From contig NZ_CYUO01000004.1 of assembly GCF_001407835.1 (NCBI RefSeq), positions 361,001 to 425,000 of the forward strand: a stretch of DNA of 64,000 nt, in the 5' to 3' direction. The DNA is from Lagierella massiliensis (GTDB lineage Bacteria; Bacillota; Clostridia; Tissierellales; Peptoniphilaceae). Below are positions 44,444-53,584 of the stretch, in pieces. Numbering within the stretch: the first letter of the stretch is position 1; each line of letters starts with the position of its first letter. Made by a program: the position numbers and the translations under genes. The notes beneath the pieces are model-generated. The model saw only the letters and a list, made by a program, of their open reading frames with translations. It had not been told where the DNA came from and did no database searches.

Positions 44444-46897
44444 ATGGCAGAAAATTTTGGAAATGTTGAAAAACTTTTAAATACAGCGGCACAAGAAGCT
44501 TTTAATTTTAAACATGATTATATAGGCACAGAGCATATGCTTCTTGCCTTTATGAAACTCGGAACAAAAGATACAGAGATTTTGGGAAAGGCTGGAGCTG
44601 TATATGAAAATTTATATAAAGTTATATTACAGAGCATAGGAATGGGAAAGGCTACATCAATTCCTGAGACTCTAACTCCAAGGGTTAAGAGGATGATGGA
44701 GAATAGTAGAAATATTGCAAGAAATGCAGGTTCAATATTTGTCGGTACAGAGCATATCCTGATGGCTCTTGTGGAAGATGACGATTCTTTCTCTTCATAT
44801 ATGATGAATGTTACTGGAGTTGATAAGGAACTTATAATTCAGGAATTGAATAAACACTTTTCAAGTAATAAAGATGTTAGCGAGGGAATGAAACCAGGAC
44901 AAAAAAAAGAAAAGTCTCTTGTAGACAAGTTTACTAAGAACTTAAATGAACTTGCAAAAGAGGGAAAGGTTGACCCTGTAATAGGAAGGGATAAGGAAGT
45001 AGAAAGATTAATTCAAGTTCTACTTAGAAGGACAAAAAATAATCCTGTTCTTATTGGAGAACCAGGGGTAGGTAAAACTGCAATTGCAGAGGGCCTTGCT
45101 CAAAGAATTGTAGAGGGAGATATACCTGAAATAATTAAAGACAAAGAGATAGTTTCACTTGATCTTGCAGGCATGGTTGCAGGGACCAAGTACAGAGGCG
45201 ATTTTGAAGAGAGAATAAAAGGTGTAATCGAAGAGTTGATGAAGAAGGAAGAAATTATTCTGTTCATTGACGAGTTCCATACTCTAATCGGTGCAGGGGG
45301 ATCTGAAGGGGCACTTGATGCGGCAAATATTTTAAAGCCGAACCTTGCAAGGGGAGACTTACAAATCATCGGTGCAACAACAATTGATGAATATAGAAAG
45401 CATATTGAAAAGGACCAAGCCCTTGAGAGAAGACTTCAACCGATAGTTGTGGAACAGCCAAGCATTGAGGAATCAAAGATTATCCTAAAGGGAATAAGAG
45501 ATAAATTTGAGGCTCACCACAAGGTTAAAATTACAGATGAGTCAATAGATGCGGCAGTGGAACTCTCTGCAAGATATATTACAGACAGATTCTTACCTGA
45601 TAAGGCAATAGATTTAATTGATGAAGCCTGCTCAAAGATAAGAATAAAAAATTATATTGCACCTCCTGACATAAAAAATATGCAGGAAGAAGTTGAAATA
45701 TTAAAAAGTAAAAAGGAACAAGCTGTATCTACACAAGACTTTGAAAAAGCGGCTAAGCTACGTGATGAAATCAGAGAAAAGAGAGAAATGTTAGAAAAAG
45801 TCCAAGATGAATGGAAGATGAAAAAATCTACAAGAGACATGAGCATTGGCTTTGAAGACATTGCTGTTATTGTTTCAGACTGGTCAAATGTACCTGTAAC
45901 TTCCATGACCAAGGAAGAAAGTGAAAAATATTTGAACTTGGATAAGAATCTAAAGAAGATTGTTATTGGACAGGACGAAGCAATTGACTCTATCTCAAAG
46001 GCAATAAAGAGAGCAAGGGTTGGACTTAAAAACCCTGACAAGCCAATAGGATCCTTTATATTTGTCGGTCCTACTGGAGTTGGTAAAACCTATTTGGCAA
46101 AGAGCCTTGCAAAGGAACTTTTTGGTGGTGAAGAAGCCATGATTAGAATCGATATGTCAGAGTATATGGAAAAATTCTCCGTATCAAGACTAATAGGTTC
46201 ACCTCCAGGATACGTTGGTTATGAAGAAGGTGGACAGCTAACTGAAGCCGTAAGAAGAAAACCATATTCAGTGGTTCTATTCGATGAAATTGAAAAGGCA
46301 CATCCAGATGTATTTAACACTCTTTTACAAGTTCTCGATGACGGTAGACTAACCGACTCACAGGGTAGAGTAATAGATTTTAAAAACACAATCTTGATAA
46401 TGACATCAAATGTGGGAGCAAGTGACTTACAAAAGAAAAATAGTTTAGGGTTTTCATCTGGAGAAGATGTTGAAAAGGAAGAATATGAAAGAAATAAAGA
46501 AATAATAACTGAAGCACTAAAGAGAAACTTTAGACCGGAGTTTTTAAACAGACTTGATGAGACTATACTATTTAAAAACCTAACTGAAAAAGATGTCAAG
46601 AAGGTTTCTTCAATCATGCTTGACGAAATGACACAAAGACTTCACAAACTTGACATCAGCGTGACTTATGGCGATGACCTTGTGAATTTTGTTTCAAAGG
46701 AAGGTTTTGACAAGGAGTATGGCGCAAGACCTCTTGAAAGAGTTATTAGAACAAAGATAGAGGATTCTCTGGCAGAAGCAGTATTAAGTGGAGAAGTGAA
46801 AAAATCAGATCTAATTGAAATAAAAGTCGTTAATGGCAAAATCAAATTTAATAAAAAAGAAGAACCAAAAGAGGATTTGGAAGAAACAATAGTTTAG
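44444..46897 (+). CDS. clpC: ClpC ATPase (Hsp100)
   Basis: The 817 residues include two N-terminal Clp repeats (IGTEHMLLAF and VGTEHILMAL), AAA1 with GEPGVGKTAIAEG, a UVR-containing middle domain (FEKAAKLRDEIREKR) and AAA2 with GPTGVGKTYLAKS. It unfolds proteins for ClpP. AAGGAG precedes ATG 44444, 18 bp after mcsA. A terminator follows. Confidence 0.96.
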   Translation: MAENFGNVEKLLNTAAQEAFNFKHDYIGTEHMLLAFMKLGTKDTEILGKAGAVYENLYKVILQSIGMGKATSIPETLTPRVKRMMENSRNIARNAGSIFVGTEHILMALVEDDDSFSSYMMNVTGVDKELIIQELNKHFSSNKDVSEGMKPGQKKEKSLVDKFTKNLNELAKEGKVDPVIGRDKEVERLIQVLLRRTKNNPVLIGEPGVGKTAIAEGLAQRIVEGDIPEIIKDKEIVSLDLAGMVAGTKYRGDFEERIKGVIEELMKKEEIILFIDEFHTLIGAGGSEGALDAANILKPNLARGDLQIIGATTIDEYRKHIEKDQALERRLQPIVVEQPSIEESKIILKGIRDKFEAHHKVKITDESIDAAVELSARYITDRFLPDKAIDLIDEACSKIRIKNYIAPPDIKNMQEEVEILKSKKEQAVSTQDFEKAAKLRDEIREKREMLEKVQDEWKMKKSTRDMSIGFEDIAVIVSDWSNVPVTSMTKEESEKYLNLDKNLKKIVIGQDEAIDSISKAIKRARVGLKNPDKPIGSFIFVGPTGVGKTYLAKSLAKELFGGEEAMIRIDMSEYMEKFSVSRLIGSPPGYVGYEEGGQLTEAVRRKPYSVVLFDEIEKAHPDVFNTLLQVLDDGRLTDSQGRVIDFKNTILIMTSNVGASDLQKKNSLGFSSGEDVEKEEYERNKEIITEALKRNFRPEFLNRLDETILFKNLTEKDVKKVSSIMLDEMTQRLHKLDISVTYGDDLVNFVSKEGFDKEYGARPLERVIRTKIEDSLAEAVLSGEVKKSDLIEIKVVNGKIKFNKKEEPKEDLEETIV

Positions 46898-46926
46898 AAA
46901 GAGGGCTATGGGCTTTCTTTTTTTGA
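46897..46926 (+). terminator. Terminator after clpC
   Basis: AGAAAG...CTTTCT stem is followed by seven T residues. Confidence 0.7.
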
Positions 46927-46997
46927 CTTTCTATTATAGAAAAGTTTTAGCTATAGTATGTTAGTAACTTAAAATTTAAAAATAAATACAACTTAAT

Positions 46998-47027
46998 TTG
47001 ACCTAACCAATTAACTATTGGTATTAT
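46998..47027 (+). promoter_or_regulatory. Candidate promoter and operator of the small-peptide locus
   Basis: TTGACC (46998-47003), an 18-bp spacer and TATTAT (47022-47027) precede the peptide gene. A perfect inverted repeat ACCAAT-TAACT-ATTGGT (47006-47022) fills the spacer, so a repressor or activator could act here. Confidence 0.6.
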
Positions 47028-47059
47028 CAATATAACGTAAAAAAGAAAGTAGGATCATC

Positions 47060-47155
47060 ATGTTAAAAATAAGTAATAGAAATATAGAAATTGTATTTCC
47101 GTTATGTGGTTATGTGATTGGAGCATGTGGCATTGGAACGGATCCTACAGGTTGA
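47060..47155 (+). CDS. 31-residue Cys/Gly-rich peptide, candidate RiPP precursor
   Basis: ATG 47060 follows GTAGGA and a promoter 33 bp upstream. The peptide splits naturally into a leader-like MLKISNRNIEIVFPL and a core-like CGYVIGACGIGTDPTG. The core has two Cys (16 and 23) and five Gly. It is followed by the remnant of a radical SAM gene and two ABC exporters, a context typical of thioether-bridged peptides (sactipeptide or ranthipeptide). No family is recognised. It is too short for gene callers. A chance ORF cannot be excluded, but the ribosome site, promoter and neighbours argue for a real gene. Confidence 0.55.
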   Translation: MLKISNRNIEIVFPLCGYVIGACGIGTDPTG

Positions 47156-47165
47156 CATTAATAAT

Positions 47166-47408
47166 ATGAAAATATTTTACATCAACATTGAATCAGTAAA
47201 ATTTTTTTGATAGATTTTACAATGATGAGATAAACATTAATGATTTTGATTTTAATAATGAAATTAATCGTGATTTTAGATTTATATATAAAAATTATTT
47301 TCTTAAAAAGAATAAAAAACAAAAATGCAAAATGAAAATATTACTAATTCAGATATCACAAATGCACAAATTATGATTAGTAATACATGCAATTTAATAG
47401 TTTATTAG
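47166..47408 (+). pseudogene. Broken 5' end of a radical SAM maturase-like gene
   Basis: ATG 47166 opens 14 codons (MKIFYINIESVKFF) and stops at a run of seven T (47202-47208). Dropping one T continues DRFYNDEININDFDFN with further sense codons. A second frame change near 47320 gives MQNENITNSDITNAQ then IMISNTCNL, followed by a stop at 47408. ISNTCNL is how the cluster motif CxxxCxxC of radical SAM peptide maturases usually begins. The rest of the gene is missing. The identification rests on short motifs and is tentative. Confidence 0.45.
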
Positions 47409-47429
47409 ATAACATGGAGGCTATTATTA

Positions 47430-49103
47430 GTGGAAAAAATTAAATTTAATTTTAAAGATATTACTATTTTTTTCTTGGTTTCTATTATTTCGAATTTCTT
47501 AACAATAAGATTATCCTTTATTTCAGGAGATATTATTAATAAGATATATGACAAAACTTTGATGGATAATTTAATAATTTATAGTATGAAGTTAATTTTA
47601 ATTGTAGTTCTTACCATGGGTAGCATCACAATTAAAAATTCATATAGAGTATATTTAGTTAGCAACAAATCAGGAAAATATAGAACTATTTTATATAACA
47701 AGATATTAAACAAGAAACTTGATGAGTTTAAGAAAAATACTCCGTCATATTATCATAATTTATTATATAGTGACATTGAAACACTTAGGGGTGATTATTT
47801 AAATTCTAAACTATTAATGATGGACAGTGTCATTCTGCTATTGGGTGCATCAATTTCAATAACAAATATACACTACATATTTTTAATCATAGCTATTCTG
47901 TCTTCATTTATTCCGTATGTAATACCAAAGTTTTTTGAAGGTTATATGGATAGACAAAGAGTCATTAACTCTAAGGCTTCTGAGAATTATATATCTTTTG
48001 TAAAAGAAGGAGTTTTAGGGGTTGAAACTATAAGAGATTATCATATAGAAGATAATATTTTAGAAGACTTTTCAAGATACAAAAATAATTTATTAGAAAG
48101 TGGAAATAAGTTGATGGATATTCAAAATTTAATTGTAGCATCATCCATATTTTCTGGATTTCTAATGTATGCAGTTATTTTGTCAAGTGGTGTATTCTTA
48201 CATAATAGAGGTTTAATATCAATAGGTGCAATTTTTGTGGCTTCCCAACTTACAAATAGTATTAAATCTCCAGTTATTGATATTATTAATAACAAAATTT
48301 ATATGAATTCAACTAAATCTATTAGGGAAAAATTATTTAGTGAATTATCCGAAGATAAAATCATAGAAAAAGACAAGGATTTTAGTTTTAAAAATAAGAT
48401 TAGTATTGAAAATTTAAGTTTTTCCTATGATGGAGAAAATAAAATTTTAAAAGATTTAAATTTAGAAATTCACAAGAACAACAAATATCTTATCGTAGGA
48501 GAAAGTGGTAGTGGAAAATCTACGTTTTTTAAAATATTAATGAAATGGATTGAAAATTTTTCAGGTAATATTTTAGTAGATAGTAAGAATATTAATGAAA
48601 TAACAACGCAGGAATGGAATAAAGAATTTGTACCTGTATTACAAGAAACTTATATTTTTGAAAAGTCGGTTGGATTTAATATTACATTTGAAGAAAATTA
48701 TGATGAAAAAAGATTAGCAGAAGCTATAAAAACATCTGGTCTTTCAGATTTTGTATCAAATTTAGATAAGGGCATAAACACAGTCATTAAGGAAGATGGT
48801 TCAAATATTTCTGGGGGAGAGAAAAAGAGAATCGGTATTGCCAGAGCTTTGTATAAAAATGGAAATGTATTGTTAGTGGATGAACCTTTTTCTTCAATAG
48901 ATAAGAAGACTCAAGAGCAAATTGAAAAAATGTTATTAAGTCTTGAAGACAAAACAATATTAAATATAAGCCACAGTTATGATGAAAATTTTATTAGACA
49001 ATACGATTATGTAATACATTTTGAAAATGGAATAGTTAGAGTTTTTGATTCGAAAAGTTACTGTTTAAATGATAAGGACGATGCAAATGATAAAAATAAG
49101 TAA
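47430..49103 (+). CDS. ABC exporter half-transporter (first of a pair)
   Basis: An N-terminal six-helix membrane domain (~1-300) is followed by an ATPase domain with Walker A GESGSGKST, signature ISGGEKKRIGIARAL, Walker B VLLVDEP and the H-loop ISHSYD. There is no N-terminal C39 peptidase, so it does not cut a leader peptide. GTG 47430 has TGGAGG 9 bp upstream. The gene is more AT-rich than its clpC and radA neighbours. It overlaps the next gene and probably forms a heterodimer with it. Confidence 0.88.
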   Translation: MEKIKFNFKDITIFFLVSIISNFLTIRLSFISGDIINKIYDKTLMDNLIIYSMKLILIVVLTMGSITIKNSYRVYLVSNKSGKYRTILYNKILNKKLDEFKKNTPSYYHNLLYSDIETLRGDYLNSKLLMMDSVILLLGASISITNIHYIFLIIAILSSFIPYVIPKFFEGYMDRQRVINSKASENYISFVKEGVLGVETIRDYHIEDNILEDFSRYKNNLLESGNKLMDIQNLIVASSIFSGFLMYAVILSSGVFLHNRGLISIGAIFVASQLTNSIKSPVIDIINNKIYMNSTKSIREKLFSELSEDKIIEKDKDFSFKNKISIENLSFSYDGENKILKDLNLEIHKNNKYLIVGESGSGKSTFFKILMKWIENFSGNILVDSKNINEITTQEWNKEFVPVLQETYIFEKSVGFNITFEENYDEKRLAEAIKTSGLSDFVSNLDKGINTVIKEDGSNISGGEKKRIGIARALYKNGNVLLVDEPFSSIDKKTQEQIEKMLLSLEDKTILNISHSYDENFIRQYDYVIHFENGIVRVFDSKSYCLNDKDDANDKNK

Positions 49104-50712
49104 AAAATCTAAATTGATTATTTTTTCAGTGCTTTCTATTTTAATTTACACAGCATTAAATATTTACGTAGCTTTTTCCCTTAAAAACATATTAGATTTA
49201 GTGGAACTGAAAAACAATTTAATGTTTAAAAATTCTGTACTGAAAGCTTTAGTAATAATATTTCTTATGTCTCTTTCATATTTTTTAAAAAGCTTTATGC
49301 AAAGGAGGTTAACTGCCTTTGAACTTGGAGAAATTTCAGAAGAAATTTATTCTGAAATTTTGAGGTCTGCAGAAGTTAACAATTCAGGAGAAACTATTTC
49401 ATTTTTAACAAATGATTTAAATCTTGCAATTTCATCTAAAATAAATATGTGCTTTTCTATAGTTGAAAATGGTGTTTTGCTAATTTTTGCTATTATAAGT
49501 TTGTATTATTTAGACGTAAAAATAGCATCTATGGTTTTGCTTTTTTCCATAATCTTAAGTATTCTTCCAAAATTATTTAGTAAAGGATTAAGTATTAGAA
49601 GAGAAGTTCAAGTTAAGGATATAGGAGTAATGAATAAGGAAATTTCGAATACTTTAAATGGTATAGAGACGATTAAATCTTATTCTATTGAGGATGTGTT
49701 GGTTAGGGATGCATATTCATTTATTGGAAAATCTGAAAAAAGTTTGTTTAAATATAGCAGATTTAGTCAAATAGCAAATAATTCTCTTTTTGGTATTACT
49801 TTTATCAGTCAAATTTTAGTAATAATATTTACTGCAATACTTATTCTAAAAGGATATTTAAGTATAGGGGTAATTCTACTAATAGGACAATTAATGAGTT
49901 TTGTCCAAGAACCTATATCAAATATTTTAAGCTCTAAAAATGAACTAAATGCAAATAGAGAGATATTTAAACAAATAGAAAAAATAAAAACTCAAGATAG
50001 AAGGTATGGAGACAAGGAAAAAAACAATTTAGAAAATTCTATAGTTTTAAATAATCTGTCATTCTCCTATGGGGAGCATCAAATATTTTCAAATTTAAAT
50101 TTAATATTTGAGAAGAATAAGAAATATGCAATCTTAGGGAAATCTGGTACAGGAAAAACAACTTTATTTAAACTATTGATAGGAGAGTTAACTCCTACTC
50201 AAGGAGAGATTTTAATAGATGATATTAAAGTTCAGGATCTTAATAAAAAATCTATTAATAACATCTTTCAAAAAGTTAATCAGAGTTTGTTCATGTTTTC
50301 TAATACTTTAAAATATAATATTTGTCTTTATGATTCTTACACTGAAGAAGAATATAAAAAAGCTCTAATAAATGCTCATATTTATGATAGAATTAATAGT
50401 CTTCCAGAAAAAAGTGATACCATATTTGAGGAATCAAAAATAACTTTGTCTGGAGGAGAAAGACAAAGAATTCAATTTGCAAGAGCGTTACTTAGAGATA
50501 ATGATGTATTTTTATTTGATGAAATAACATCGAATTTGGATATGGAACATGCATTGTCAGTAGAGAAAACAATTAACAGTTTGGATAAGACTGTTATCTC
50601 AATAAGACATAAGATAGATGAGAGTTTGAAATACTATGATGAAATATTGCTTTTAGAAAATGGTAGCGTGAAGAAAATATCTTATGAGGATATATTAGAA
50701 AAAACATATTAA
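49087..50712 (+). CDS. ABC exporter half-transporter (second of a pair)
   Basis: The membrane domain is followed by an ATPase domain with Walker A GKSGTGKTTL, signature LSGGERQRIQFARAL, Walker B VFLFDEI and the H-loop SIRHKI. The Walker B block ends in DEI rather than DEP. Starts at 49069, 49081 and 49087 are all in frame; AGG at 49075-49077 favours ATG 49087. It overlaps the upstream transporter gene. The pair would export a peptide or similar compound. The 200 bp that follow hold a hairpin and no clear gene. Confidence 0.88.
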   Translation: MIKISKKSKLIIFSVLSILIYTALNIYVAFSLKNILDLVELKNNLMFKNSVLKALVIIFLMSLSYFLKSFMQRRLTAFELGEISEEIYSEILRSAEVNNSGETISFLTNDLNLAISSKINMCFSIVENGVLLIFAIISLYYLDVKIASMVLLFSIILSILPKLFSKGLSIRREVQVKDIGVMNKEISNTLNGIETIKSYSIEDVLVRDAYSFIGKSEKSLFKYSRFSQIANNSLFGITFISQILVIIFTAILILKGYLSIGVILLIGQLMSFVQEPISNILSSKNELNANREIFKQIEKIKTQDRRYGDKEKNNLENSIVLNNLSFSYGEHQIFSNLNLIFEKNKKYAILGKSGTGKTTLFKLLIGELTPTQGEILIDDIKVQDLNKKSINNIFQKVNQSLFMFSNTLKYNICLYDSYTEEEYKKALINAHIYDRINSLPEKSDTIFEESKITLSGGERQRIQFARALLRDNDVFLFDEITSNLDMEHALSVEKTINSLDKTVISIRHKIDESLKYYDEILLLENGSVKKISYEDILEKTY

Positions 50713-50834
50713 TACAATTAGATAAAAAAGAAGATTTAAAAATATTATTATTCGGTTAAAAAACTTTGGAATGGAAGTCATGTAAAAAAGAGGTTAAAAG
50801 AAAATAAACTTATTCTACAGTTAAACATTTAAAG

Positions 50835-50863
50835 AAGAGCCGACATGTTCGGTTCTTTTTTTG
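50835..50863 (+). terminator. Terminator of the exporter locus
   Basis: AGAGCCGA/TCGGTTCT stem with one wobble is followed by seven T residues. Confidence 0.82.
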
Positions 50864-50911
50864 CACTTTAATATTGTTTAATTATCTTATAGAATAAGAG
50901 GGAGGTGCTAT

Positions 50912-52273
50912 ATGAAGAAAAAGACAACTTTTAAATGCAATAAATGTGGATATGAAACGGTGTCTTGGACCGGTAAATGTCCTTCATGTGATGCGTGGGG
51001 CTCTTTAAAGGAAGTTGAAACCGTTGAAGAGGTCTCTGCAGGGAAAAAATTAAATACAGAATATAAAAAGCCTTTAAAGTTAAAGGATGTTGAAATAGAT
51101 AACTCAAAGAGAATTATTACAGGATCAAATGAATTTAATCGTGTGCTTGGTGGAGGAATTGTTAGAGATTGTGTCACAATACTTACTGCAAGGCCGGGAG
51201 CTGGTAAATCAACTTTATTTTTGGAACTTGCAAATGATCTTTCTAAAAAGGGAATAAAGACACTTTATATTTCCGGTGAAGAGTCGGTGTCACAAATAAA
51301 GTCAAGGGCAAATAGAATTATGGATGAAATTAGAGACAACATTTGGATTGTATCAACAAATTCCATGGACAATGCACTACTGTCCATAAGAGACATCGAC
51401 CCGGATGTAATTTTTATCGACTCCATTCAGACATTCACATTGCAAGAGTACACATCAAGGGCAGGCTCTCCAATACAAACTGTTGAGTGTGCAAATGCGT
51501 TGGTGGAAGTGGCGAAGAACAAGTCCAGACCGAGAGCTGTTTTTATGATTGGTCACATGACAAAAAATGACGAGATGGCAGGACTTAGAACCCTTGAGCA
51601 CCTTGTTGACACTGTTATATATCTTGAAGGGGAGTCCGACGAACCTCTAAGAGTTCTTATGGCAACAAAAAATAGATTTGGTCGAACTGGAGAGATAGGT
51701 CTATTCAATATGGCTGAAGACGGAATAAAAGAGATTGAAAACATGGCTGACTTCTTTATAACGAAAAGAGAAAACCCTGCTCCAGGATCTGCACTGTCAA
51801 TAATAAAAGAAGGCTCCAGGATGATGATAGTGGAGATTGAAGCTCTGGTTTCAAAATCATTTGCTCCATACCCAACGAGAATTGGAGACAGTCTCCGAAA
51901 GGATCAACTAAACACACTTATTTCAATTTTGGAAGAGAGGGGCGGCGTTTCCCTTTACGACAAGAATGTAATTATAAAAGTTACGGGAGGCATTAGACTT
52001 TCGGAACAGGCTGTAAACCTTGCAATCATTATGAGCATCCTCTCCGCAATGTATAACAAACCAATACCTCTTGGAACTGTGTTTGTGGCAGAAGTTGGTC
52101 TTACAGGGGAGTTAAAGAGAACTCCACAGATTGAACAAAGGCTTATAGAACTGGATAGACTTGGATATAGCACTGCGATTATTTCTAACAGCCATGAAAA
52201 TTTAAAACCATTTAAAAATTTAAAGGTCATTCAATGCAATAACTTAAAAGAAGTTATGGGAAAAGTTTTTTAA
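50912..52273 (+). CDS. radA: DNA repair ATPase RadA (Sms)
   Basis: The N-terminal zinc finger (CNKCGYETVSWTGKCPSC) is followed by a RecA-like core with Walker A ARPGAGKST, the RadA-specific KNRFG (MATKNRFGRTGEIG), and a C-terminal Lon-like domain. RadA promotes branch migration in recombination. In Bacillus radA directly follows clpC; here an accessory locus separates them. Confidence 0.95.
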   Translation: MKKKTTFKCNKCGYETVSWTGKCPSCDAWGSLKEVETVEEVSAGKKLNTEYKKPLKLKDVEIDNSKRIITGSNEFNRVLGGGIVRDCVTILTARPGAGKSTLFLELANDLSKKGIKTLYISGEESVSQIKSRANRIMDEIRDNIWIVSTNSMDNALLSIRDIDPDVIFIDSIQTFTLQEYTSRAGSPIQTVECANALVEVAKNKSRPRAVFMIGHMTKNDEMAGLRTLEHLVDTVIYLEGESDEPLRVLMATKNRFGRTGEIGLFNMAEDGIKEIENMADFFITKRENPAPGSALSIIKEGSRMMIVEIEALVSKSFAPYPTRIGDSLRKDQLNTLISILEERGGVSLYDKNVIIKVTGGIRLSEQAVNLAIIMSILSAMYNKPIPLGTVFVAEVGLTGELKRTPQIEQRLIELDRLGYSTAIISNSHENLKPFKNLKVIQCNNLKEVMGKVF

Positions 52274-52279
52274 ATAGTA

Positions 52280-52566
52280 TTGACAAAACTGTTTTAATAC
52301 TGTATCATGATAAAAAACCGATGATAGAGAAGAGTATATGTAAAGATATTTGACAGCGAGTTGCCGTAGGTGGAAGGGCGATGAAATTATTTACATAGAA
52401 TGGTCTCTGGAGGGCAGAGGGAAAGGAAACGAGTACTATCTGACGGGAGCCTCATCCGTTATCAACGAGGGGGATATTGTGGTGTTTCTAATTGTATCCT
52501 TGGAAGAACTTACGGGTGGTATAACAAATAACTTTTGTCCCTTTTGGGATGAAAGTTTTTTTTATG
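52280..52566 (+). promoter_or_regulatory. T-box riboswitch, tryptophan-specific, with its promoter
   Basis: TTGACA-17-TATCAT (52280-52308) starts a ~250-nt leader. Stem I carries GTAGGTGGAAGGGC-type T-box sequence and the codon TGG (52401-52403) in GAATGGTCTC, a Trp specifier. ACGGGTGGTATAAC (52512-52525) matches the T-box, with TGGT (52517-52520) able to pair with the tRNA acceptor end. The terminator is an 11-bp stem ACTTTTGTCCC/GGGATGAAAGT and eight T residues (to 52566). Uncharged tRNA-Trp should relieve termination and turn on the transporter genes. Confidence 0.85.
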
Positions 52567-52599
52567 ATTTCTTCCAAGAAAAATATAGGAGGAAATGAA

Positions 52600-53580
52600 A
52601 TGAAAAAAATATTAGGAATTTTATTGAGTTTATTGGTATTAACATCTTGTAACCAAAATCAAAACGGTGGTGGAGATAAAAATTATTCCATCGGCATCAA
52701 TCAATTTGCACAACATCAGTCCCTAAATAACTGTAGAGAGGGACTTATTGAAGGCCTTAAGAGCGAAGGCATTGAAGAGGGAAAGAACTTGACCATAGAC
52801 TACAACAACGCAGATGCAGATGTGTCAATTGCAAATCAAATCGGTCAACAACTTGCAAGTGGTAAAAATGATTTACTAGTCGCAATTGCAACACCATCAG
52901 CCATGGCAACTTATAATGCAGCTATGGATAGGGATATACCAATGGTGTACACTGCCATTACAGATCCTGTGGAAGCAAAACTTGCAAATGAAGACAAAAG
53001 TCCAACGGGAAATGTTACTGGAACTTCAGATGAACTTCCAGTGGAAGCACAACTTAAAACAATAAGAGAGATACTTCCAGAGGCAAAGAACTTAGGGATT
53101 CTTTACACAAGCTCTGAGTCAAGTTCGGTGTCAACAATAAAGATATATGAAAAGTATGCAAAGGACTATGGATTTAATTTAGTAGCGCAAGCTGTGACAC
53201 AGTCCTCAGACATACCAATGGCAACAGACAGCATTCTTTCAAAAGTTGATGTAATTACAAATATTTTAGACAACAATGTGGTGAATTCACTTCCACTGAT
53301 ACTTGACAAGGCAAATGAAAAGAAGGTTCCAGTATTTGGCTCAGAGATAGAGCAAGTTAAACTTGGTTGCATTGCAGCTGAAGGCATAGACTATTTGGAA
53401 CTTGGAAAACAAACTGGGATTATGGCGGCGAAGGTGCTTAAAGGGGAAATAAAAGCGTCAGAGACAAAGTATGAAATTTTTAAAAATCCAAATCTATATA
53501 TAAATAAATCTACATTTGAAAAGCTTGGTATAGAGCTTACAGAAGAGCTTGAACAAAGAGCAGTAGAAAGTTTTGAGTAG
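52600..53580 (+). CDS. trpX: TrpX-like substrate-binding lipoprotein
   Basis: A signal peptide with lipobox LTSC (Cys17) leads a 326-residue binding protein of the ABC_sub_bind (DUF534) family, with SIGINQFAQHQSLNNCREGL and PMVYTAITDPVEAKLAN. The Trp T-box upstream and the permease and ATPase downstream support tryptophan uptake. ATG 52600 follows AGGAGG. Confidence 0.88.
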   Translation: MKKILGILLSLLVLTSCNQNQNGGGDKNYSIGINQFAQHQSLNNCREGLIEGLKSEGIEEGKNLTIDYNNADADVSIANQIGQQLASGKNDLLVAIATPSAMATYNAAMDRDIPMVYTAITDPVEAKLANEDKSPTGNVTGTSDELPVEAQLKTIREILPEAKNLGILYTSSESSSVSTIKIYEKYAKDYGFNLVAQAVTQSSDIPMATDSILSKVDVITNILDNNVVNSLPLILDKANEKKVPVFGSEIEQVKLGCIAAEGIDYLELGKQTGIMAAKVLKGEIKASETKYEIFKNPNLYINKSTFEKLGIELTEELEQRAVESFE

Positions 53581-53584
53581 GTGA

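Noticed and set aside
50713..50834. Gene remnant between the exporter pair and radA
   Set aside because: A short open stretch was noted but has no start, no ribosome site and no family match, so it is not annotated as a feature.
52350..52598. 82-codon ORF upstream of trpX
   Set aside because: It lies wholly within the T-box leader, including its terminator hairpin, and has no ribosome binding site. The RNA structure explains the sequence.
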